A stretch of 64,000 nucleotides of DNA from Hyphomonadaceae bacterium UBA5336. Its GTDB lineage: Bacteria; Pseudomonadota; Alphaproteobacteria; Caulobacterales; Hyphomonadaceae. Shown here one piece after another: positions 34,028-42,506 of the stretch (positions within the stretch are counted from its first letter, which is position 1; each line of letters starts with the position of its first letter). The notes beneath the pieces were generated by a model. That model was given only the letters and a program-made list of their open reading frames with translations, was not told the DNA's origin and did no database searches. The DNA lies in contig DHQO01000041.1 of NCBI GenBank assembly GCA_002408125.1, positions 1 through 64,000 of the forward strand. Direction: 5' to 3'. A program made the translations under genes and the position numbers.

Positions 34028-34072
34028 TGGAGCGGGCGATGAGATTCGAACTCACGACCCCAACCTTGGCAA
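34028..34072. repeat. attR inside tRNA-Gly
   Basis: The right copy of the 45-bp direct repeat, forming the 3' half of the intact tRNA-Gly on the minus strand. The tRNA 5' half (34073-34102) lies outside the element, so integration leaves the tRNA functional. Confidence 0.93.
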
Positions 34073-34102
34073 GGTTGTGCTCTACCCCTGAGCTACGCCC
34101 GC
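34028..34102 (-). tRNA. tRNA-Gly (anticodon GCC)
   Basis: A 75-nt gene with CCA encoded. Acceptor GCGGGCG pairs with CGCCCGC. The D-arm starts TAGCTCAGGGGTAGAGC. The anticodon stem CAACC/GGTTG holds loop TTGCCAA, reading GCC. The T-arm includes GTTCGAATC. It is the integration target of the adjacent element. Confidence 0.97.
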
Positions 34103-34281
34103 ATCCTTAAAGGGGGTAAGCCACGCCGGAGCGCGACCAGACCCGGCATAAAGCTCATCGCCGCCCGCTTGGCAAGGGGGCAATGCAGGGATTTTCGCAC
34201 CGCCTTTCCAGCCGCAGCCTTGCCAAGCCGCGCCCCGCGGGACATGTCGGAAGGAGCCAGTTCACAGGAGGCGCGACAATC

Positions 34282-35712
34282 ATGCTGAAATCCCTTCTCG
34301 CACCCGCCCTGACCGGTGTTTTCGCCGTCGGATCGGCGCTCGCCCAGTCAGCCGCCCCGATCCCGGAGGATATTCGCGACACTGCCGAGGCGTTGATGGA
34401 GCGCGCGCTCGCCGGCGACGAGGTCGGCCTCAAATTCGTCGAGGACCTGACCACCGAGGTCGGCCCCCGCCTGGCCGGTTCGGAAGCTGAGGCACGTGCG
34501 CGCGACTGGGCGATGCGCGAACTGAAGGAGCTGAACTTCCAGGTCGTGCGCACAGAGGATTTCACCATTCCTTATTGGTCGCGTGTGGTCGAGCGCGCCG
34601 AGGTTGTCTCCCCGGCGTCGCAGAGCCTCATCATCACCGCGCTGGGCGGGTCGACCGCGACACCTGAGGGCGGGGTTGAAGCCGAACTTGTGCGGTTTGA
34701 AAGCATGGCAGCGCTGGAGGCGGCGAGCGCGGAGGAGGTCTCGGGCAAGATTGTCTTTCTCGACGAGCCGATGACGCGCACCATGGACGGCTCCGGCTAT
34801 GGCTTTGCCGTGCGCAAGCGGCGCAATTGCGCGGCAGCGACCACCGAGCGCGGCGGGCTGGCCTGCCTCATCCGTTCGGTCGGCACACAATCTCATCGCA
34901 TGCCGCACACCGGCATGATGGCGCGCGGTCAGGCCGTGGGCGCCGGGCCGGCTGCGGCGCTGTCCGCGCCCGACGCCGACCAACTCGCCCGCCTCATGGA
35001 ACGCGGGCCGGTGACCGTGAATGTGAACATTCAGGTTGAGACCGCCGAAGATGCGCCTTCGGGCAATATCATCGCCGAGGTGCCGGGTACCGACCTTGCC
35101 GACGAGATCGTGCTGATCGGCTGCCATCTCGACAGCTGGGACCTTGGCACCGGCGCCATCGATGACGGGGCCGGCTGCGGCATCGTTGTCGGCGCGGCGA
35201 AACTGATCGCGGAGCTGCCGTCCGCCCCGCGCCGCACGATCCGTGTGGTGCTCTACGGCTCCGAAGAAGTGGGCCTGCTCGGCGGACGGGCCTATGCCGA
35301 CACCCATATCGACGATCTCGACAAGCATGTCTTTGCCGCCGAGAGCGATTTCGGCGCCGGCAAGATCTGGCGTTTCGAGACCCGGTTCGGCGAGGGCGCG
35401 CAGGGCTATGCCGAAGCGCTGAAAGAGGTGCTTGCGCCTCTGGGCATCCTGCCGGGCGGCAATGAGGCCTTTGGCGGGCCCGATATCGGCGTGCTGCGCA
35501 TGGCCGGCGTGCCGGTGGTCACCCCGCGCCAGAATGGCGAGGACTATTTCGACCTGCACCACACCCCCGACGACACTTTCGACAAGATCGACCCGGACGA
35601 ATTCCGCCAGAACGTGGCGGCCTATGCGGCCATGACATACATCGTTGCCGAGACCGGCTGGGACCTGCGCAAGGCGGCCGAGCCCGAGGGCGAAGGTGTC
35701 GGATCAGAATAG
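34282..35712 (+). CDS. Secreted M28-family metallopeptidase
   Basis: A 476-aa peptidase with a signal peptide (M-L-K-S-L-L-A-P-A-L-T-G-V-F ending A-L-A). A PA-like insert follows at about residues 95-250. The di-zinc M28 core has G-C-H-L-D-S-W-D-L-G-T-G-A-I-D-D-G-A, with the catalytic E and a ligand in Y-G-S-E-E-V-G-L-L-G, and H-H-T-P-D-D-T near the C-terminus. Likely a periplasmic carboxy- or aminopeptidase for peptide scavenging. The ATG at 34282 has AGGAGG about 12 bp upstream. It overlaps the next gene by 17 bp. Confidence 0.9.
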   Translation: MLKSLLAPALTGVFAVGSALAQSAAPIPEDIRDTAEALMERALAGDEVGLKFVEDLTTEVGPRLAGSEAEARARDWAMRELKELNFQVVRTEDFTIPYWSRVVERAEVVSPASQSLIITALGGSTATPEGGVEAELVRFESMAALEAASAEEVSGKIVFLDEPMTRTMDGSGYGFAVRKRRNCAAATTERGGLACLIRSVGTQSHRMPHTGMMARGQAVGAGPAAALSAPDADQLARLMERGPVTVNVNIQVETAEDAPSGNIIAEVPGTDLADEIVLIGCHLDSWDLGTGAIDDGAGCGIVVGAAKLIAELPSAPRRTIRVVLYGSEEVGLLGGRAYADTHIDDLDKHVFAAESDFGAGKIWRFETRFGEGAQGYAEALKEVLAPLGILPGGNEAFGGPDIGVLRMAGVPVVTPRQNGEDYFDLHHTPDDTFDKIDPDEFRQNVAAYAAMTYIVAETGWDLRKAAEPEGEGVGSE

Positions 35713-36208
35713 GCGCCGCGTCCGCCGGGCGCTTGAGACCACGGCCGAGGCGCTGGAATTTGCCGCGGGTCAGGCCGAGTCCGGGGCATGGCGCTGGGCG
35801 GCGATCGCCACCTGCATGGCGCTGCAGGGCGCGCTGGTTGCCGCACTGAGCGGTTATGAAACCGCCCTGCCGGCCCATGTCGCCCACCCGGACGAGGCCG
35901 ACAAGGTCGCCTCCATCTCCACACTGATGCGGCGCGCAGCCTCGCCGGACTTTCTGGCCGATCCCGAGCGCCTGTCGGGCCTCACCGGGGCCAGGCGCCA
36001 GGCGCTGGAACTGGTCGAGCTGCGCAACCAGATCGTCCATATGCCGCTCGACGGGCGTGCGGTGAGCGAGGATACGATCGCGTCCGCCCTGCCCGGCGCC
36101 CTGGCCCTGATCGGGTATCTGATTGTCGACCATCCGGCATTTCTGGACAGCGATGGTGCGCCTTACGCTTCACGAATCAGGGCCGCGCTGGCACGGTTCA
36201 CTTTGTAG
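35696..36208 (+). CDS. Helical protein with HEPN-like RNxxxH motif
   Basis: A 170-aa all-helical protein. The sequence E-L-R-N-Q-I-V-H contains the R-x4-H pattern, with N after R, that marks many HEPN RNase or scaffold domains. An internal hydrophobic helix (A-I-A-T-C-M-A-L-Q-G-A-L-V-A-A-L) precedes it. Start is GTG 35696 inside the end of the peptidase gene. No nucleotidyltransferase partner is nearby, so a toxin pair is not indicated. Assignment to HEPN is tentative; family unknown. Confidence 0.5.
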   Translation: MSDQNRRRVRRALETTAEALEFAAGQAESGAWRWAAIATCMALQGALVAALSGYETALPAHVAHPDEADKVASISTLMRRAASPDFLADPERLSGLTGARRQALELVELRNQIVHMPLDGRAVSEDTIASALPGALALIGYLIVDHPAFLDSDGAPYASRIRAALARFTL

Positions 36209-36252
36209 CTGTGTTAATCTGCCAGACACACTCGCCAACCTAGGGTAGGGGG

Positions 36253-37470
36253 ATGGCTCGGATTCGGTTCCTGATGATCTCCACAGCCGTGGCCCTGATG
36301 GCGGCCGCGCCGGAGTCCTTTACCGTCGACGAGCTCGAAGCACTGGAGGCGGAGAAGCGCGCGGCGGAGGCTCAGCTGGCTGCCCTGGAGAGCACCTCGC
36401 AGGTCACCAGCCGGGACCTCGCCACCCTGGAAAGCCAGCTGATCTCTGCCGCCATGGAGAGCCGCCGGCGCGAGGAACAGGCCGCCGCCACGGAGATGCG
36501 CCTCATCGATCTGCGCACACGCATGGTTTCCGCGCGAGAGGCGCTTGTGTCTGATCGCGCCGCCCTGGAAGAGCTGCTCGGCGTGCTGGCGACCAAACAG
36601 CTTGAGCCGCCGCCGGCCCTGATCGTCTCGCCCGACCGGGCCAATGAAGCGGTGCGGCGCGCGATTGTCTCCGGCGACGCCGGTCCGCGCCTGGCCGCAC
36701 GCGTCGATGAGCTGCGCGATGAGATCGATGCGCTGAACGATCTCGAAGCCAATATCCGCCGCGAGCGTGCGCGCCTGGATGCCGCCGAGGCCGTGCTGGC
36801 GCTGAAGGAAGAAGAGATCCTGCAGCTCACCGCCGCCAAGCGCACCGCCTTTGACGAGGTGATGGTAGATGCTGATGTGCTGCGCGAGCATGTCGCTGAG
36901 CTGGGCGAGCGCGCCGATTCCCTGCGCACACTTCTGGCGGATCTGGAACTCTCTGCGCCTACCCTGCCAAGCGCCAAGCCGGAGATGCGCCCGCGCCTTG
37001 TCGCGCTTGAAGTCCCCGGCGAGGCCAACCCGGCGAGAATTCCGAGCCCGGCGCCCCAGCCCAATCTCGAACCGCTCGGCGAAGCCTCGCTCGGCGGCCT
37101 TGGCCGGCCTGTTACGGGCCTGGTTGCACGCGGTTATGGTGACCGGCTGCCAGGTGGGGGAACATCGGAAGGATTAACCATCCAGGCTCGCCCGAGCGCC
37201 CAGGTTACGGCGCCCACGGACGGTCGCATCGAATATGCGGGACGTTTTCGCAGTTATGGACAAATGTTGATCTTGCGGACAAGCGACGGATACCATGTTA
37301 TATTAAGTGGTATGAGCCGGATTTACGGTTCGGTCGGACAGACCGTTCGTGAAGGTGAACCGGTTGGACAGATGTCAGCGAGGACGGATCCCCCGCCCGA
37401 ACTGTATCTGGAATTGCGGCAGGGCGAAGCGTCGCTGAACCCTGCCAGATGGATGCGTAACGGGCGCTAG
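36253..37470 (+). CDS. EnvC-like murein hydrolase activator
   Basis: A 405-aa protein. A short signal sequence is followed by a long coiled coil (about residues 25-240, rich in L-E-A-E-K-R-A-A-E and R-x-E-R-A-R-L-D-A). A C-terminal LytM domain (about 290-400) includes G-R-I-E-Y-A-G-R-F-R-S-Y-G-Q-M-L-I-L-R and Y-H-V-I-L-S-G-M. The H-x3-D and H-x-H zinc ligands are missing, as in EnvC, so it should activate an amidase rather than cut peptidoglycan itself. EnvC followed by ctpA and a YibQ-type deacetylase is a conserved order, and all three are present here. Confidence 0.88.
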   Translation: MARIRFLMISTAVALMAAAPESFTVDELEALEAEKRAAEAQLAALESTSQVTSRDLATLESQLISAAMESRRREEQAAATEMRLIDLRTRMVSAREALVSDRAALEELLGVLATKQLEPPPALIVSPDRANEAVRRAIVSGDAGPRLAARVDELRDEIDALNDLEANIRRERARLDAAEAVLALKEEEILQLTAAKRTAFDEVMVDADVLREHVAELGERADSLRTLLADLELSAPTLPSAKPEMRPRLVALEVPGEANPARIPSPAPQPNLEPLGEASLGGLGRPVTGLVARGYGDRLPGGGTSEGLTIQARPSAQVTAPTDGRIEYAGRFRSYGQMLILRTSDGYHVILSGMSRIYGSVGQTVREGEPVGQMSARTDPPPELYLELRQGEASLNPARWMRNGR

Positions 37471-37501
37471 ATTAGCTGGCCCCGCAAAAGGGAGAGTGTC
37501 G

Positions 37502-38818
37502 ATGCGCGCAATGCTTACCGGGGCAGCGATCGGGGTGGTCATGGGCGGCCTCGCCGTCGGGGTATCCAGCTTTGCCTGGCCGGACAGCGTGCACAATACT
37601 CGCGAGCAGACCTATCAGCAGCTCGACCTTTTCGCCGAAATCCTGGCCCGCGCGCAAAGTGACTATGTCACCGAGATCGACGAGGCCGAGGCCATGGAAG
37701 CAGCCATTGACGGCATGCTCTCCTCGCTCGACCCGCATTCCTCCTATCTCTCGCCGGACGATTTCCGCGCCATGCAGGTGCAGACTTCCGGGGAATATGG
37801 CGGGCTCGGTATCGAGGTCACCATGGAAGACGGCTTCCTGAAGGTGATCACGCCGATGGACGACACCCCGGCCAGCCGCGCCGGTCTGGAAAGCGGCGAC
37901 CTTCTCACCGCCATCGACGGGCGCCCGATTGTCGGCCAGACCGTCACCGAAGCGGTCAAGGATATCCGCGGCGAGGTCGGCACCTCCCTCATCGTCACCG
38001 TGCTGCGCGAAGGCGAGGAACCTTTCGACGTGGAACTGACGCGCGAAGTGATCCGCCCGAAATCGGTGACCTGGCGCATCGAGGACGAGGATATCGGCTA
38101 TATCCGCGTCTCCACCTTCAATGAGCGCACAACCGAGCTGCTTGAAGAGGCGATTGATGGCATCGAGGACGAGCTTGGCCGCCCCACGGGCCTCGTGCTC
38201 GACCTGCGCAACAATGGCGGTGGCCTGCTCGATCAGGCCGTGTCGGTAAGCGACAAGTTCCTGTCCGGCGGCGAAGTGGTCTCCACCCAGGGCCGGCGCG
38301 CCGGCGATATCGAGCGCTACAATGCCCGCTCCGGCGAGGTGTTCCGCAACATTCCCATGGTCGTGCTGATCAATGGCGGCTCGGCTTCGGCCTCCGAGAT
38401 TGTCGCCGGCGCCCTGCAGGACCGTGACCGCGCAACCGTTCTGGGCACGACCAGCTTCGGCAAGGGCTCGGTGCAGACCGTGATTCCGCTCGGCGCGGAA
38501 AAAGGTGCGATCCGCCTGACCACGGCGCGCTACTACACCCCCGCCGGCCGCTCGATCCAGACCCGCGGCATCGAGCCGGACATTGAGGTCGCCCAGCGCC
38601 GGCTGAGCGAGGAAGAGATCAAGACCGCGCGCCGCTGGTCGGAGGCCGACCTGCCCAACGCGCTCGACAATGAGGATGGCGAAATACGCCGCGCGCCGCA
38701 CATCCCTGACGACCAGCCGCCTGAGGACTATGCCGGTGAAGACTATCAGCTCGACCGTGCCGTCGAAGTGCTCCGCGGCAGCTACCGGCGCGCGGAAATT
38801 GCACCGAATGCGGGCTGA
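37502..38818 (+). CDS. ctpA: S41 carboxyl-terminal processing protease
   Basis: A 438-aa periplasmic protease. An N-terminal signal/anchor is followed by the S41 cap, a PDZ domain (about residues 85-165: G-L-G-I-E-V, P-A-S-R-A-G-L-E-S-G-D) and the protease core with Ser in N-G-G-S-A-S-A-S-E-I and Lys in T-S-F-G-K-G-S-V-Q. It degrades or trims cell-envelope proteins, often peptidoglycan enzymes, which fits its place after the EnvC-like gene. The ATG at 37502 has GGAG 7 bp upstream; a GTG at 37496 is too close to that site. Confidence 0.95.
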   Translation: MRAMLTGAAIGVVMGGLAVGVSSFAWPDSVHNTREQTYQQLDLFAEILARAQSDYVTEIDEAEAMEAAIDGMLSSLDPHSSYLSPDDFRAMQVQTSGEYGGLGIEVTMEDGFLKVITPMDDTPASRAGLESGDLLTAIDGRPIVGQTVTEAVKDIRGEVGTSLIVTVLREGEEPFDVELTREVIRPKSVTWRIEDEDIGYIRVSTFNERTTELLEEAIDGIEDELGRPTGLVLDLRNNGGGLLDQAVSVSDKFLSGGEVVSTQGRRAGDIERYNARSGEVFRNIPMVVLINGGSASASEIVAGALQDRDRATVLGTTSFGKGSVQTVIPLGAEKGAIRLTTARYYTPAGRSIQTRGIEPDIEVAQRRLSEEEIKTARRWSEADLPNALDNEDGEIRRAPHIPDDQPPEDYAGEDYQLDRAVEVLRGSYRRAEIAPNAG

Positions 38819-38901
38819 ACTCCTTAAGTCTTAAGCAGCATTTGCTGTCTGTTAACTGGTATGACGGCACGAATAGGCCTCTAGTTCTCCGAGATCGGAA
38901 G

Positions 38902-40224
38902 ATGGGGCTCGCAATGTCGGCACGCCGCGCAGGCAATCCTTCTGCATTCAAGTCAGGCCTGGTGCATTTCGCACTGAGCACGGCCACCTTTGCGGTGCTC
39001 GGCGGGATCGGCATGGGCGCGATCCAGCTCGCCGGCGACCCGGTGGATGCCGGCCCGACCTATGCCATGGCCCTGTTCGACACCGAGCAGACCTCAGCCC
39101 CGCCGGCCCTGAAAGCGCGTTTGAATGACCGCGAGCTGACCCCGGTGCGCATGGCGAGCCTGCAGCCGGTTCCCGCCCACCACGGAACAGACGAGCCGAG
39201 CCTCGGCGTCCCCGCCCCCGATGAGAGCTTCGAAGCCCAGGGCGACGAAGCCGGCATTGTGCTGGCATCCGCGCCGCAGGGCGAACGCCAGGGCGTGCGC
39301 ATCAATGGCCGCACAGTCTATCCGGGCGAGGCCTATTCGGAGGTCGACTCGCTCGGCGCCCTGCCGGAATCCCCGCTCGCTGCCCTGCATGAGCGCCGGG
39401 CTGGCCGCCTCCTGCCGGTGATCGGGCCGAATGGCGAGGAAATCGCCGACGCCTATGCCCGCCCCTATTATGGCCGCACAGGCCAACCCACGGTTTCGCT
39501 GGTGATCGGCGGGCTCGGCATCAACTACACCCACACCAAGTCGGCCATCGACGAACTGCCGCCGGAAGTGACCTTGTCCTTCGCCCCCCATGCCCGCAAC
39601 TTGCAGACTTGGATCAACCGCGCCCGCGAGGCCGGCCATGAAGTGCTGATCGAACTGCCGCTGGAGCCGCACAATTACGGCCGCGTGCGCCCGCATGCCA
39701 ATACGCTGCGCGCTGACAGCAACCCGGTGGCAAACACCTCAAACCTGGAGGCCATCCTCGGCCTGGCGCATGGCTATTTCGGCGTGATCAACTATCAGGG
39801 CGACAAGTTCTCCGCCGATGCAGAAGCCAGCCGATCCATGTTCGAGGCCCTGCGCGCGCGAGGTGTTGCTTTCATCGAGGATGGCAGCCTGCCGCCGACC
39901 AGCACGCTGCGCGAATCCGCCGGCATGGTCGGCGCCCGCTTCGTCGAGGCCGACTATGTGATCGATGCGCGCATGGACGCCGATGCCATGCAGAGCCAGC
40001 TGACGTCGCTGGAGAACACCGCTCTCAACCAGGGCGGCGCACTGGGCACAGCCATCGCTTACCCGCTGACGGTGGATATCATCCGCGAATGGACCGAGAC
40101 ACTGGAGTCCAAGGGCATCGTCCTGGCGCCGGCTTCAGCACTGCAGCATGTGCCGGAAGTGGCACCGGCCGAGCCGGTAACCCCAATCGCGGATGCGCCG
40201 GAAATCACGCCCAGCCTGCCATAG
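38902..40224 (+). CDS. YibQ-type divergent polysaccharide deacetylase
   Basis: A 440-aa protein with one N-terminal membrane helix (F-A-L-S-T-A-T-F-A-V-L-G-G-I-G), a long low-complexity periplasmic stretch (about 55-200), and a C-terminal divergent deacetylase domain: S-L-V-I-G-G-L-G-I, P-P-E-V-T-L-S-F-A-P, H-E-V-L-I-E-L-P-L-E-P and V-A-F-I-E-D-G. In this family the metal site is often degenerate, and here V-I-G-G-L-G replaces the usual I-I-D-D-x-G, so it may bind glycans without catalysis. Start ATG 38902, with ATG 38914 as an alternative. Confidence 0.85.
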   Translation: MGLAMSARRAGNPSAFKSGLVHFALSTATFAVLGGIGMGAIQLAGDPVDAGPTYAMALFDTEQTSAPPALKARLNDRELTPVRMASLQPVPAHHGTDEPSLGVPAPDESFEAQGDEAGIVLASAPQGERQGVRINGRTVYPGEAYSEVDSLGALPESPLAALHERRAGRLLPVIGPNGEEIADAYARPYYGRTGQPTVSLVIGGLGINYTHTKSAIDELPPEVTLSFAPHARNLQTWINRAREAGHEVLIELPLEPHNYGRVRPHANTLRADSNPVANTSNLEAILGLAHGYFGVINYQGDKFSADAEASRSMFEALRARGVAFIEDGSLPPTSTLRESAGMVGARFVEADYVIDARMDADAMQSQLTSLENTALNQGGALGTAIAYPLTVDIIREWTETLESKGIVLAPASALQHVPEVAPAEPVTPIADAPEITPSLP

Positions 40225-40281
40225 CAACGACAGGCCATTTCGCGGCTCGAAACTGCTCGGTTTCCATCCTAGACTGACAAT

Positions 40282-40782
40282 ATGACTGATCTGAAACGCG
40301 ATCCGGAGCGGTATCGCCCGAATGTCGGGCTCGCTCTTTTTTCAAAGGCCGGCCATGTCTTTCTCGGTCGGCGCATCAATGGACGCGGCCCGTTCCAGTG
40401 GCAGATGCCTCAGGGCGGGGTCGACAAGGGCGAAGATCCGGGCGCCGCCGCCCTGCGCGAACTGGACGAGGAAATCGGCGTGGCCGACAAGCTTGTCGAT
40501 GTCCTCGAAGAGACAACGGACTGGCTCTATTACGATTTTCCGCCAGACCTGAAACGCCGGCTGGGGGGCCCCTATCTCGGCCAGCGCCAGAAATGGTTCG
40601 CCCTGCGCTTCAAGGGCTCCGATGGCGATGTCCGCCTCGACAAGCACACCCCGGAATTCGACGCCTGGCGCTGGGCGCTGCTCGAAGAAGCGCCCAGCCT
40701 GATCGTGCCATTCAAGCGGCCGGTCTATGAAGAGGTGGCCTCTCGCTTCAATCGCTGGACGCAGCCGCTGGAAAAAGCCTAG
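40282..40782 (+). CDS. rppH: RNA pyrophosphohydrolase
   Basis: A 166-aa Nudix hydrolase. The Nudix box G-G-V-D-K-G-E-D-P then A-A-L-R-E-L-D-E-E-I-G is complete. Flanking R-P-N-V-G-L-A-L-F near the start and W-Q-M-P-Q-G match RppH, which converts the 5' end of mRNAs from triphosphate to monophosphate to start decay. It follows the deacetylase by 57 bp and precedes an alpha/beta hydrolase by 34 bp. Confidence 0.93.
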   Translation: MTDLKRDPERYRPNVGLALFSKAGHVFLGRRINGRGPFQWQMPQGGVDKGEDPGAAALRELDEEIGVADKLVDVLEETTDWLYYDFPPDLKRRLGGPYLGQRQKWFALRFKGSDGDVRLDKHTPEFDAWRWALLEEAPSLIVPFKRPVYEEVASRFNRWTQPLEKA

Positions 40783-40816
40783 TCTCAGTACAAAGACAAA
40801 AGACTGGGAGGGCGTG

Positions 40817-41620
40817 ATGCGTGCAGGAATACTGCTGATCCACGGCGTGGGCTGTGGCGGCGATGTCTGGGACCGGATGGCGACATCGTTCCGTGACGCC
40901 GGATTTGAGGTTCGTGCACCCACCCTGTTCCCTGAACTGCGAACCATCGACACCCCACCGCCGGGCCTGTGCGACCTGCGCCTGCAGGACTATGTCGATG
41001 CCATGTCCGTGGTCGCCGGAGATATGGAACACCAGTCCGGGATCAAACCCATCATCATCGGCCATTCCATGGGCGGACTGATCGCCCAGCACCTGGCCGC
41101 CGAGGGCGATGCATCCGCCGCCGTATTCCTGACGCCCGCCCAGCCCAGGGGCTGCACCGTCTTTGCCCTTTCCCCGCTGCGGACCTTTTCCGCCCTGCTG
41201 AAAATCGGCCGCAAGAAACTGCCCGTCACGCCGGTGAAGATTGGCCGCAGAGGGCTTGCCTGGGGCGTTCTGAACGGGGTGGAGCCGGCGCGCCATGACG
41301 AGCTCTATGCCCAGATGCGTCATGATTCCGGCCGGGTCTATCTCGACTTGATGGAACCTGATCCGGTCGATGAATCCAGCGTGCACATCCCCACACTCAC
41401 CATTGCGGCGGGTAAAGATCGCGCCACGATGCCCAAGGCCGTGCGCAAGGTGGGCCAGAAATATGCTCGCTCGCCTGTCCCGGGGGCGTTCCGGGAATAT
41501 CCCGGCCATGCGCACATGATCCTCGACGAACCCGGCACCGAAGAGGTCACGGCCGATATCCTCACCTGGATCGAAAAGGTGATGCCGGCAGACAAGTCAG
41601 TGCCTGCCTCGGTCAACTAG
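40817..41620 (+). CDS. Alpha/beta hydrolase
   Basis: A 267-aa hydrolase with oxyanion loop H-G-V-G-C-G-G, nucleophile in I-G-H-S-M-G-G, and a C-terminal acid and His in A-G-K-D-R and P-G-H-A-H-M. Substrate unknown; the fold suits an esterase or lipase-like enzyme. The ATG at 40817 has GGGAGG about 7 bp upstream. Its stop codon lies inside the left arm of a long hairpin shared with the convergent gene. Confidence 0.82.
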   Translation: MRAGILLIHGVGCGGDVWDRMATSFRDAGFEVRAPTLFPELRTIDTPPPGLCDLRLQDYVDAMSVVAGDMEHQSGIKPIIIGHSMGGLIAQHLAAEGDASAAVFLTPAQPRGCTVFALSPLRTFSALLKIGRKKLPVTPVKIGRRGLAWGVLNGVEPARHDELYAQMRHDSGRVYLDLMEPDPVDESSVHIPTLTIAAGKDRATMPKAVRKVGQKYARSPVPGAFREYPGHAHMILDEPGTEEVTADILTWIEKVMPADKSVPASVN

Positions 41621-41675
41621 GTCGTGTGGACACTTACCTTGGCCATGGGAATCCCCAAGAGTCCACACGGCCTAG
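41617..41675. other. Long hairpin joining two convergent stop codons
   Basis: A 15-nt arm at 41617-41631 (CTAGGTCGTGTGGAC) pairs with 41661-41675 (GTCCACACGGCCTAG), one mismatch, with a 29-nt loop. Both arms carry the TAG stop of the gene ending there. There is no T-run. It may act as a bidirectional terminator or be the scar of a small inverted-repeat element. Confidence 0.6.
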
Positions 41676-42043
41676 TCGGGTTCGAGGCCGGCAATGTCCC
41701 AGCCGAGGAAATGGTGCAGGTCGCCGGCGGCGCACTCGGCCTGGCCGCGGACATGCGTGTCGCCATCGGCGAGCCCGGCTTCCACGGCGCGGCGCACCGC
41801 CTGCGGGTCGGCGAACTGGCCAAGCGTGCGGGCCAGGTGTCCGAGCCCGAGCACCGCATTGCCGCGCACCCAGCGATCCTCATGGCCGGTCAGGCGCAGG
41901 CAGATGCCTTCCGCCCAGGCTGTTTCCGCTTCGTCCGGTAGCGGGTCCAGGGAAATCCAGATCGGCAGCCGCGCCAGCTCTTCCAGATCGCCGCCCGCCA
42001 GCGTGGCGTCGTATTCGGCGCGGAACGCGGCCGGATCGCTCAT
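41672..42043 (-). CDS. HEAT-repeat-like small protein
   Basis: A 123-aa helical protein with HEAT-like units (D-R-W-V-R-G-N-A-V-L-G-L-G-H-L-A-R, then A-V-R-R-A-V-E-A-G-L-A-D-G-D-T-H-V-R-G-Q-A). The ATG at 42043 is preceded by GGGAGAA. Related small proteins are annotated as HEAT-repeat proteins of unknown role. Convergent with the alpha/beta hydrolase. Confidence 0.65.
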   Translation of the reverse strand: MSDPAAFRAEYDATLAGGDLEELARLPIWISLDPLPDEAETAWAEGICLRLTGHEDRWVRGNAVLGLGHLARTLGQFADPQAVRRAVEAGLADGDTHVRGQAECAAGDLHHFLGWDIAGLEPD

Positions 42044-42178
42044 GCCAATTCTCCCGCCGCCGGGGCCATATCGTCTTCCCAATCGCGTGATCGCTGCACT
42101 CTACGTAGTTTCCGCAATAGCCAAACCAAGATTGCCACCCAACATGGATCAAGGACAATCCAGAACGGGAGGCATGAC

Positions 42179-42418
42179 ATGTCCCACACCCCCCACGAAC
42201 TCGCCGAGGAATTTCCCGAGTTTGCCGACAAGCTCCACGCGCTGAAAACCTCGGACGCGCATTTTGCACGCCTGGCCGATGAGTATCACGAGCTCAACCG
42301 CGAGATTCACCGCATCGAGACCGATACAGAGCCAGCGAGCGACGAATACCAGACCGAGCTGCGCAAGAAGCGCATGGCGTTGAAGGACGAGATTTACGCC
42401 CTCCTCAAGGACGACTGA
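42179..42418 (+). CDS. YdcH/DUF465 family protein
   Basis: A 79-aa protein with the DUF465 pattern: H-A-L-K-T-S-D-A-H-F-A-R-L-A-D-E-Y-H-E-L-N, then I-H-R-I-E-T and L-R-K-K-R-M-A-L-K-D-E-I-Y. It should form a short antiparallel coiled coil. Family members are small cytosolic proteins of unknown function. A GGGAGG site lies 8 bp before the ATG. Confidence 0.88.
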   Translation: MSHTPHELAEEFPEFADKLHALKTSDAHFARLADEYHELNREIHRIETDTEPASDEYQTELRKKRMALKDEIYALLKDD

Positions 42419-42506
42419 CATCCCTTCTGGCAGGTGCCTTCCGAACTTCCCGCTTGCCGGGCGGTTCGCGGCGCTATATGCGCGCGCATCCCCGGTTTCG
42501 GACGAT

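Larger units (their letters stand above)
23509..34072. mobile_element. Satellite-like element integrated in tRNA-Gly
   Basis: A 10.5-kb element bounded by a perfect 45-bp direct repeat (23509-23553 and 34028-34072) that equals the tRNA-Gly(GCC) 3' half from the anticodon loop through CCA. Content in order: integrase, unknown 281-aa protein, AlpA-like regulator, SF3 primase-helicase, iteron-like array, TerS, TerL, five small genes, three AT-richer cargo genes. Nearly all genes point the same way. No portal, protease, capsid, tail or lysis gene is visible. Gene content and size fit a phage satellite or replicating integrative element that would rely on a helper phage for virions; that is inference. 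Confidence 0.85.

Noticed and set aside
23509..34072. Complete prophage
   Set aside because: No portal, protease, capsid, tail, holin or endolysin gene is visible in 10.5 kb; the content fits a satellite better.
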